Shown: piece by piece, positions 57,781 through 64,000 of the stretch
Position numbering within the stretch: the stretch's first letter is position 1
How the letters are laid out: the number at the start of each line of letters is the position of its first letter
DNA from: CAYRWR01 sp964428015
GTDB lineage: Bacteria; Spirochaetota; Brevinematia; Brevinematales; CAYRWR01
Assembly: GCA_964428015.1 (NCBI GenBank)
Contig: CAYRWR010000001.1
Coordinates: 1 to 64,000, forward strand
Length of the DNA stretch: 64,000 nucleotides
Direction: 5' to 3'
Made by a program: the position numbers and the translations under genes
Notes under the pieces: model-generated
What the model was told of the DNA's origin: nothing
The model's database searches: none
The model's input: only the letters and a program-made list of their open reading frames with translations

Positions 57781-60480
57781 TCAGAACATTACAAAAACCT
57801 TATTGTCCTTCAACTCCACAGGAAATATCTGAAGTGGCCCTACTTCATCTGAGTTACTCTGTCCTGTTTTAATGTCAAAGGAAAAAGCATGCAGAGGACA
57901 GTTCAACCTTCCAAGTGCATAGATACTATCTACTATAGGGCCGTTCTCGTGTGGACAAAGGGGAGCTGTGGCTATCCACTTTTCATCACGGGTGTGGAAG
58001 AGTGCTACATTCCCTGAAGGGGTAGAATACACTTTAGATGTACCTGGTAATAAATCCTCTACATTACATACATGTATACTTTTTCCTTGAATTTCCATAG
58101 TATTTCCGGTATTCCAGGAATCTATGTTGGCTTTCCAGGGATCTTGATAATTTGCCCTGCTCATCTGAAAATCTTTTTCCAGCTGAGCCAGGTTCTCTTG
58201 TGTATCATATAGGATGGCATCACAAACTTTCTCCAGTCCTACCCTTTCAATAAAATATGCTGTCCTTTCATGATATCTTCCATACTTTCTATAGTATTCG
58301 TAGAACCTGTCGGCAATTCTGAGCACTTCTTCTTTAGTCTTTACCCTGGCTATTTTCTCAGCCGGAATAACCTTGGCACCCGCATTACCTCCAATGTAAA
58401 TATCCCATCCTTCTTCCACCGCCACTGCACCAAAATCTTTAATCGTAGCTTCGGCACAATTCCTGGGACAACCTGATGCTCCCATCTTAAATTTGGCCGG
58501 CCCATTAGTACCCCGATAACGGTCATCCATCATCTCACCTAATAGCATGGAGTCACCCAGGCCGAACCGGCAGAATTCACTGCCCACACAGGATTTCGCA
58601 GCACGGAAGCATTTGGTAAAGGCATGCCCGCTATCCATGTCCAACTTTTTCCAGACATCCTGAAGATCTTCTTTTTTGATAGAAAAAAGTGCAATCCTGT
58701 CCGCGCCTGTAATCTTAATAGTACAACCGTATTCACGGGCTACTTCAGAAATCCTATAGAGTTCATCAGCTGTTACCACACCTCCATGTATGCGCGGTAT
58801 GACCGAAAAAGTGCCATCTTTTTGAATATTTCCGAAGTATCGGTCATTGGCAAAGCGGGAATCATATTCAACACTGTATTTTTCTTTCCATATATAACTT
58901 AGCAAATAATCCAGCGCCATACGGGTCTTGGCATCATCTTTTGCCTTTTCTCCCAGAGAATTCAGCACCGCGGAAACAGATTTTAAATTGAGCTCCTGTA
59001 TATATGCACTAAGCTCTTCTCTTTCCATGGCAATACCCGGAGCATAATATCTTTCAGCGGGGTCATCTTTTAGTTCCCCCAACTCTGACAGGATCACTGC
59101 TTTAATCTTGGATTTACAATTGCCACAACCCGTTCCAGCCCTGGTTTTTGACATCACTTTTGTCAGCGTGTCTGCCCCTGCCTGTATGGAATCCCTTATC
59201 TTTTTTACACTCACACCATTACAGTCACAGAGGATGGCTTCACCTGGCCAGACAGAAGCATCCATGACAGCCTCACTGGCACCTGCACCCGGGAACAGCA
59301 GCTGCGCGCCAGGACTGGGTAAATCCATCTTTGCGGTATAATAGAGACTGATGGTATCGATATTCAGGTCATCTCCGATTATTGTAGCACCTTTTATTTT
59401 GTCGCCTTTGACTATCAACTGCTTATACACAAGATCACGTGGATCATTATAGATTATTGATTCTTCGCCCGTTTCCGGTGACGACTTTCCGGCAGTGAAT
59501 ACAGGGATTGTACTTTTTAATTTTGTGGGAGGTATGTCCGAACCTTCATAAAATACATCTTTACCCATGAGAATTTTTGCCAGGGTTCGCGCTTGTTCCC
59601 AGATGGGTGCCACCAGGCCATACACTCTGCCCCGATGTTCCATACATTCTCCGATAGCGAATACCTGGGAATCACTGGTATGAAATTGATCGTCCACTAT
59701 AATGCCCTTATTTAACCTAAGACCGCTACCTTCGGCAAAGGTGACATTAGGCTTGATACCGGTACTGATAAATACAGCCTGAGTGTCTAATACTAAATGC
59801 CCCCGGGCAAATACTGCCTGCTTCACTCCTTGTTTATCACCCAGGAATTCCTGGACATGATTATCCATAATGAATCTAATCCCTTTTAATTCCAGTTTCT
59901 TTTGTAAGAAATGTGCTGCTTCCGGATTCAACTGTATCTCCATCAAACTTTTCATCAGATGTGACACAGTCACTTTTTTACCCATATTTTTCAGGCCGAT
60001 GGCCAGTTCCAGACCAAGCAAGCCTCCCCCGATTACCAGCACATCCTGCCTGTCCTGGAGAAAATTCCGGGCCTGATCCACATCCTGAAGAGTACGCATT
60101 GCCATTATGCCATCCCACTCCAGTCCTTTCATGGCCGGAATAAATGGATTGGAACCGGTTGCGATTACCAGGATATCATATCCAATTTTTTTTCCATCCT
60201 GCAAAATGACTACTTTTTCAACCGGATCATAGGTGTTGGCTTTTTGCCCTAATATTGCCTTTATATCATTCGCCTGGAACCATTCCGCTGGTTGAAGAAA
60301 AAATTCAGGTACTTCATCCAACTGGAGCCTGTAGACCAGTTTAATACGGTTATAATTCCCTTCTTTTTCTTCCCCAATGATAGTGATATCAAACCGGTCT
60401 GGGTCTATTTGTAGCAACTCCTCAACCAGTTTTCCTCCAGCCATCCCACATCCTACAATAACAAGGCGTTTTTTATTCAT
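57781..60480 (-). CDS. nirBD: NADH-dependent nitrite reductase, NirB-NirD fusion
   Basis: 899 aa. Residues 1-330 are an FAD/NAD(P)H module ('VIVGCGMAGGKLVEEL', 'VLVIGGGLLGLELAIGL'). About 415-470 is a BFD-like [2Fe-2S] domain (C-D-C, then C-G-N-C). Then follow the sulfite/nitrite-reductase ferredoxin-like half and the siroheme-[4Fe-4S] site ('SCVGSEFCRFG', 'SGCPRNCAEA'). The last 100 residues are a Rieske-type NirD domain with C-P-H and C-P-L-H ligands. In E. coli NirB and NirD are separate proteins. It reduces nitrite to ammonium in the cytoplasm. 4 bp after nirC. Confidence 0.93.
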   Translation of the reverse strand: MNKKRLVIVGCGMAGGKLVEELLQIDPDRFDITIIGEEKEGNYNRIKLVYRLQLDEVPEFFLQPAEWFQANDIKAILGQKANTYDPVEKVVILQDGKKIGYDILVIATGSNPFIPAMKGLEWDGIMAMRTLQDVDQARNFLQDRQDVLVIGGGLLGLELAIGLKNMGKKVTVSHLMKSLMEIQLNPEAAHFLQKKLELKGIRFIMDNHVQEFLGDKQGVKQAVFARGHLVLDTQAVFISTGIKPNVTFAEGSGLRLNKGIIVDDQFHTSDSQVFAIGECMEHRGRVYGLVAPIWEQARTLAKILMGKDVFYEGSDIPPTKLKSTIPVFTAGKSSPETGEESIIYNDPRDLVYKQLIVKGDKIKGATIIGDDLNIDTISLYYTAKMDLPSPGAQLLFPGAGASEAVMDASVWPGEAILCDCNGVSVKKIRDSIQAGADTLTKVMSKTRAGTGCGNCKSKIKAVILSELGELKDDPAERYYAPGIAMEREELSAYIQELNLKSVSAVLNSLGEKAKDDAKTRMALDYLLSYIWKEKYSVEYDSRFANDRYFGNIQKDGTFSVIPRIHGGVVTADELYRISEVAREYGCTIKITGADRIALFSIKKEDLQDVWKKLDMDSGHAFTKCFRAAKSCVGSEFCRFGLGDSMLLGEMMDDRYRGTNGPAKFKMGASGCPRNCAEATIKDFGAVAVEEGWDIYIGGNAGAKVIPAEKIARVKTKEEVLRIADRFYEYYRKYGRYHERTAYFIERVGLEKVCDAILYDTQENLAQLEKDFQMSRANYQDPWKANIDSWNTGNTMEIQGKSIHVCNVEDLLPGTSKVYSTPSGNVALFHTRDEKWIATAPLCPHENGPIVDSIYALGRLNCPLHAFSFDIKTGQSNSDEVGPLQIFPVELKDNKVFVMF

Positions 60481-60484
60481 TACT

Positions 60485-61276
60485 TTATCCTGCTATTTTA
60501 CTCTGTGTTTTTCCAACACTCACAAAAGAATATATTCCGGCAATAACCACGGACCCGCCAACAATATTTCCCAAGGATACCCAGAGTAAATTGCGAATGT
60601 ATCCCATCCAGCCGATATCGACAGGATGAGGATTAAATAGAGGTATCGCTAACAGTGTCATGTTTGCCACGCTATGTTCAAAGCCGCTGGAAATAAATGC
60701 GAATAAACACCAGAATATCACAAAGACTTTTGCAGTGTCTTCCTGTACGCGAAAACACATCCACACTGCCAGACAGACCAGTATGTTACAGAGTATACCC
60801 CGAATAAACAACTGGATTATAGGTGCGGACATTTTCATAGCTACGATTTTGTGTGTAAAGTCGGACATTTCAGGACTATTCGCCAGCCCTGATTTTGCAA
60901 ATAAAAATGCCAGGACTATTGATCCAATCAAATTTCCAATATAACTCACTAGCCAGATCAATGCCGTATCCTTCAGAGTAACCGTCTTCCTGATATTTCC
61001 CATTACCATAATCATATTATTACCGGTAAAAAGTTCTGCACCGGCAATAATGACCAAAGTCAGGGCTATACCGAAAGAGGCTCCCATAACCAGTTTTAAA
61101 GTGGGCAGACCGGCTTTGGCCAGGGGGGCACCCAAAGTAAAAATAAGGATAATCCCTAATCCTACATACAGTCCAGCCAGAGTTGAAGCCATCAGATATT
61201 TCACCCAACTGGATTTCAATAATGAGGTCTTTAATTGGGCAGCCTTGGCTGCTTTATCCAGACTTTCAATATACAT
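60485..61276 (-). CDS. nirC: Formate/nitrite transporter (NirC/FocA family)
   Basis: 263 aa from the ATG behind AAGGAG. Six membrane helices with family segments 'LAGLYVGLGIILIFTLG', 'GAELFTGNNMIMVMG' and '(S)SGFEHSVANM', which contains the central-pore histidine region. The pentameric channel moves formate or nitrite; being in one operon with nirBD, nitrite is most likely. Start at 61276 is chosen over an ATG 15 nt upstream by ribosome-site spacing. Confidence 0.92.
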   Translation of the reverse strand: MYIESLDKAAKAAQLKTSLLKSSWVKYLMASTLAGLYVGLGIILIFTLGAPLAKAGLPTLKLVMGASFGIALTLVIIAGAELFTGNNMIMVMGNIRKTVTLKDTALIWLVSYIGNLIGSIVLAFLFAKSGLANSPEMSDFTHKIVAMKMSAPIIQLFIRGILCNILVCLAVWMCFRVQEDTAKVFVIFWCLFAFISSGFEHSVANMTLLAIPLFNPHPVDIGWMGYIRNLLWVSLGNIVGGSVVIAGIYSFVSVGKTQSKIAG

Positions 61277-61289
61277 TTTATTCTCCTTC

Positions 61290-61328
61290 ATTCATACTCT
61301 ATTCATATGATTATATGGCGTATTCATA
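61290..61328. promoter_or_regulatory. Three helically phased ATTCATA repeats upstream of nirC
   Basis: ATTCATA occurs at 61290-61296, 61301-61307 and 61322-61328, at 11 and 21 bp spacing, so all face the same side of the helix. They lie in the nirC leader and flank a second possible -10 (TATAAT on the minus strand, 61315-61310). Confidence 0.5.
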
Positions 61329-61355
61329 CTGTTTTGGTTTGTTTTACTTGTGCAT

Positions 61356-61383
61356 ATTATAACAAACAATGTATTTTATTCAA
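61356..61383 (-). promoter_or_regulatory. Promoter of nirC-nirBD
   Basis: Minus strand TTGAAT (61383-61378), 16 nt, TATAAT (61361-61356), giving a leader of about 70 nt. Confidence 0.6.
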
Positions 61384-61413
61384 GTATTTTTGATAGAATA
61401 TTTTATAATGAAT

Positions 61414-62634
61414 TTAAGAGTGAACCTTGATACTTTGGGCGGCCGTCCAGGCACTGCTCCAGGCCCACTGGAGATTATAGCCGCCGCTGTCCCCATCCAC
61501 ATCCAATACTTCTCCGATGCAATAGAGACCCGGAATATGTCTGGATGCCATGGTTTTAAGGTCTATATCCACCAGGTCAACACCACCCTGAGTCACAATC
61601 GCCATTCGGAAATCACCTCTCTTTTCAACCACCAGGGGAAGCTCCAGAACCATCTCCATCACCATTCTGCGTCTTTCCCGGGTGAGTTCACTTAACGCTA
61701 GGGTGACAGGAAGTTTATACATATTCATGAGTGTTTCAGCCAGGCGCTGTGCTACCCCTCTCTCCTGTAGCCAGGTCCGTACCAGGTTACGGGGCCGCTC
61801 ATGGCTGGCAGCCTGCAGTGTTTTTTCAAAATCCTGAGGATCATCAGATAACAGAGTCAGTCGGACTGTATCCCCGCTCTCCGCCCAACGGCTCAGGTTG
61901 AGCGCGGCCGGACCGGAAAGCCCCTGGTGTGTTAACAATACATCTCCCCTTAGAGAGAATTGTTTTCTAGTCTCGCGCCACAGACTTAGAGCAATATTCC
62001 GGAAACTGATCCCGGCACAATAAGACAGACCGAAGTCTCTGATGAGCAGGGGGGTCAACGCCGGCCGGGGAGGTACTATTGAGTGACCCCACTTCTTAAG
62101 CCAGGGATAAGCATCTCCGCTGGAACCGGTCAGGGCATAGGACATCCCCCCTGTGGCAATTACCAGCCTATGGCTCTGGTAATGCTTTCCACGGGAGGAC
62201 ACTTTAAAAATACCTTCGCTATAATCCAGGGATTCTACCCCGCTATTATATTGTAAAGTAATATTCCCGGGGATACTATCCAGCAGGACCTGCAGGACAT
62301 CCTCAGCCCTGTCACTGGCGGGGAGCACCCTCCCTTCTTCATCAGTTATAAGAGCAAGTCCGCGAGTTTCAAACCATTCCCGGGTTCTTTCCGGAGAGAA
62401 CTGGAACAGAGCCGGTTTGACCTGGCGGTTTTTGTCCCCATAGTGCTGAATGATTTCTGATGGCTGAGTTTGATGCGTCAGGTTGCAATGTCCGCCTCCG
62501 GTGAGGAGCAGTTTTCTTCCGGCCTGTTCGTTCTTCTCCAGGATCAGGACTTGATCCTGGAGATCTGCCAGGTGCGCCGCGCAAAACAATCCGGCCGGAC
62601 CGGCACCCACAATTATCGTGTGATAAGGCGTCAT
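61414..62634 (-). CDS. HI0933-family flavoprotein
   Basis: 406 aa. FAD motif 'IIVGAGPAGLFCAAHL' at the start, then 'GRKLLLTGGGHCNLTH', a mark of the family, and the C-terminal 'LYCIGEVLDVDGDSGGYNLQWAW'. Members (YhiN, BaiN-like) are NAD(P)/FAD-dependent oxidoreductases, some reducing steroid or bile-acid intermediates, most without known substrate. It follows the lipoprotein gene by 1 bp. Confidence 0.88.
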   Translation of the reverse strand: MTPYHTIIVGAGPAGLFCAAHLADLQDQVLILEKNEQAGRKLLLTGGGHCNLTHQTQPSEIIQHYGDKNRQVKPALFQFSPERTREWFETRGLALITDEEGRVLPASDRAEDVLQVLLDSIPGNITLQYNSGVESLDYSEGIFKVSSRGKHYQSHRLVIATGGMSYALTGSSGDAYPWLKKWGHSIVPPRPALTPLLIRDFGLSYCAGISFRNIALSLWRETRKQFSLRGDVLLTHQGLSGPAALNLSRWAESGDTVRLTLLSDDPQDFEKTLQAASHERPRNLVRTWLQERGVAQRLAETLMNMYKLPVTLALSELTRERRRMVMEMVLELPLVVEKRGDFRMAIVTQGGVDLVDIDLKTMASRHIPGLYCIGEVLDVDGDSGGYNLQWAWSSAWTAAQSIKVHS

Positions 62635-62635
62635 A

Positions 62636-63136
62636 TTATTCCCGTACCGGAGACAGAGATAGTTTTTGTATTACCTGCACAGCTTTTCCGTGGACTCTGT
62701 TATTTTTTGTCCTCTGCTCCAAGGACCTGACTTCCGGAAGCAGGGTGTTCACCAGGTCTTCCTGATCCAGGGTGCCAAATGAGGCGGATTGGATGAGTTT
62801 TTCGTAATCAGAAAATAATTGAAGCAATTCCAGGGAATCTAAAACCATCTTTTTGTCAGTACCCTTCAACCTGGCTAATAGGATTGCCTGGATCGCAGGG
62901 ATATGCCTGTGGTAGGTTTCTATAGCATCAGTAGTCACTCCGTTTTCCTGTACAAATCGGAAATATTCTTTTAAGGCTGAATCACTTTTTGCGGAAATAG
63001 GCTGAAAAGACCGCATCCTGATAAGTAAGGTCAGGTCATTCTGACTGATAGCTGTCTCCAGATCATCCTGGCTGAATTCCGGCTGACAAGCCAAAAGTGC
63101 CAGGAATAGCCCTAAAACTAATATTCTCTGATTCAT
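62636..63136 (-). CDS. Small lipoprotein, unknown
   Basis: 166 aa from the ATG behind AAGGGG. Lipoprotein signal 'LFLALLAC' with Cys17. The mature part is predicted mainly helical and rich in Leu, Asp and Gln ('DDLETAISQNDLTLLIRMR'). No family recognised. It shares an operon with the HI0933 flavoprotein. Confidence 0.65.
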   Translation of the reverse strand: MNQRILVLGLFLALLACQPEFSQDDLETAISQNDLTLLIRMRSFQPISAKSDSALKEYFRFVQENGVTTDAIETYHRHIPAIQAILLARLKGTDKKMVLDSLELLQLFSDYEKLIQSASFGTLDQEDLVNTLLPEVRSLEQRTKNNRVHGKAVQVIQKLSLSPVRE

Positions 63137-63159
63137 ATGAACCCCTTTCATAATCCTTT

Positions 63160-63188
63160 AGAATATATTAAACCTGGATTTACTTCAA
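63160..63188 (-). promoter_or_regulatory. Promoter of the lipoprotein-HI0933 operon
   Basis: Minus strand TTGAAG (63188-63183), 17 nt, TATTCT (63165-63160). Between here and 63321 I see no further feature. Confidence 0.55.
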
Positions 63189-63321
63189 TTATTACATAAG
63201 ACCTGCCTGAAAAACTGAATAATTAAAAATTGTGGTGCCTCTATACCGGTGTGCTGTTTACAGATACTGATAATAACACTGGGAATTATACAAAAAACTG
63301 TTAAAATGACCCATTATTGAT

Positions 63322-63350
63322 TTGACAGCACTGTACTTTAATGGTAAAAT
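63322..63350 (+). promoter_or_regulatory. Promoter of the secreted carbohydrate-binding protein gene
   Basis: TTGACA (63322-63327), 17 nt, TAAAAT (63345-63350). Confidence 0.8.
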
Positions 63351-63353
63351 TAC

Positions 63354-63367
63354 TGTAAGCGCTTACA
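63354..63367. promoter_or_regulatory. LacI-family/cre-type operator
   Basis: TGTAAGCGCTTACA is a perfect 14-bp palindrome with the central CG of LacI-family sites and fits the cre consensus TGWNANCGNTNWCA. It covers the predicted transcription start, 3 bp after the -10, a repressing position. Confidence 0.85.
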
Positions 63368-63444
63368 GGGGTGTGGGCGCCTGATTTAAGAATAAAGATC
63401 ATGTATCATCCGGTCAGGCTTGTGATTTTGTGTTGGAGGGACAT

Positions 63445-64000
63445 ATGAAAAAGGGTATTCTGGCTATGGCATTGTCCATGGCCCTGTTCTCGCACGCATT
63501 AGCTATCACCGGGAGCTTCACTCCCCTTATCGACGGCACCAAGGACGCAGGCTGGGGATCCACGCCGGATTCTACCAGTGCCTCCGGATTTGACGGAAAT
63601 CCTGCCACTGATCTCTATATCACGGATGATCCCACTTATCTGTATATTTTGTACAAATACGCTGGGGATGTGAATAATACGGACAGTTTATCATCTCATT
63701 GTGTAATCGTGATTGACTCCACAAATTCCTATGGTGCAGGGGCTGATCCCTGGGGAGTATCCGGGACTACATTTTCCAGCAGTATCAAACCTGATTTCGC
63801 GGTACGCAGCTACTATAATGTACAAGGTGGAGCCAAGGACGTCCAGTTTACGAAATGGAATGGAACGTCCTGGAGCGGCGGCGGCGCCATGAGTGAAGAG
63901 GACCATGCTGAGACTATCGGCTCCTGGGCTGAAGTACGTATCCCCCTGACCACTCTGAAGATAAAGACAGGCGACAGTATCAATCTGGCTCAGTACTGGC
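63445..64000 (+). CDS. Secreted carbohydrate-binding-like protein (partial)
   Basis: The first 185 codons are visible; the gene runs off the end. ATG after GGAGGGACAT. Signal peptide with cleavage after 'SHALA' (about 20). The mature part begins 'GSFTPLIDGTKDAGWGS' and continues with 'PATDLYITDDPTYLYILYKY' and 'AEVRIPLTTLKIKTGDSINL', a pattern of CBM9/DOMON-like or glucodextranase-type binding modules found in secreted glycoside hydrolases. What follows the module is unknown. The cre-like operator suggests sugar-dependent control. Confidence 0.75.
   Translation, partial: MKKGILAMALSMALFSHALAITGSFTPLIDGTKDAGWGSTPDSTSASGFDGNPATDLYITDDPTYLYILYKYAGDVNNTDSLSSHCVIVIDSTNSYGAGADPWGVSGTTFSSSIKPDFAVRSYYNVQGGAKDVQFTKWNGTSWSGGGAMSEEDHAETIGSWAEVRIPLTTLKIKTGDSINLAQYW

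Overview
The window looks like chromosomal DNA from a diderm, probably anaerobic or oxygen-shunning bacterium of moderate G+C (mid-40s by eye). Outer-membrane-type proteins and at least six lipoproteins point to a diderm. Class II superoxide reductase next to rubrerythrin points to an anaerobe. Loose lipoboxes (Ser or Ala before Cys), a DUF2259-like secreted protein, bactofilin and PilZ/STAS proteins would fit Spirochaetota or a neighbouring phylum, but no rRNA or marker phylogeny is available, so this is only a suggestion. Starts are often TTG, usually behind a clear AGGAG, and many genes have a textbook -35/-10 pair with a 16-17 bp spacer.

Layout. 0-2 kb: end of trmI, a secreted CAP protein, superoxide reductase and rubrerythrin. 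2.1-13.8 kb, all minus strand: a long housekeeping run (purL, thioesterase, short hisG, thiD2, tsaD, a SpsG-like/methyltransferase fusion, dus), then DUF368 and SpoIIM membrane proteins and a small acetyltransferase, a Gfo/Idh/MocA dehydrogenase and trpB. 13.9-16.7 kb: glyS and plsY. 16.7-29.2 kb: a surface and secreted-protein region (LRR-transglutaminase, seven-repeat FG-GAP lipoprotein, SH3 protein, glycosyltransferase-like protein plus SpsF-type cytidylyltransferase, small beta-barrel, GH13 amylase/pullulanase lipoprotein, more lipoproteins, a DUF1349-like protein). 29.2-33.2 kb: tRNA-Ser(GGA), a drug/metabolite transporter, xseB, STAS, PilZ, bactofilin, TraB lipoprotein, HslR. 33.2-33.8 kb: non-coding with degraded dispersed repeats. 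33.8-61.3 kb: a sulfur and siroheme island. 61.4-64 kb: HI0933 flavoprotein, a lipoprotein and the start of a secreted carbohydrate-binding protein under a LacI/cre-type palindrome.

How the island fits together. CysD and CysN activate sulfate to APS, and a [4Fe-4S] APS reductase makes sulfite. One branch, in the same operon, has a cysteate synthase (sulfite plus O-phosphoserine) and an alpha-oxoamine synthase of the cysteate-fatty-acyltransferase type. Together they predict capnine-like sulfonolipid synthesis. The second branch reduces sulfite with a Sir-TusA fusion. Sulfide would then enter a protein-thiocarboxylate route to homocysteine (HcyS, MetY, HcyF, DsrE, TusA, HcyD), as known in Wolinella. 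Siroheme for Sir and for the adjacent NirB-NirD fusion would come from a nearly complete in-line pathway (hemA, hemL, hemB, hemC-cobA-hemD, short met8). The hcyS and sir promoters carry the same 21-bp palindromic operator in the same place just after the -10, so both are probably controlled by one unidentified repressor.

Most unusual points: the sulfonolipid gene set outside its classical phylum; the shared hcyS/sir operator; a HemC domain with no cofactor-binding third domain; a CysN with a decayed APS-kinase tail; a 21-bp tandem palindrome array (43.7-43.9 kb); and a divergent promoter pair that shares one palindromic -35 hexamer (29.36 kb).
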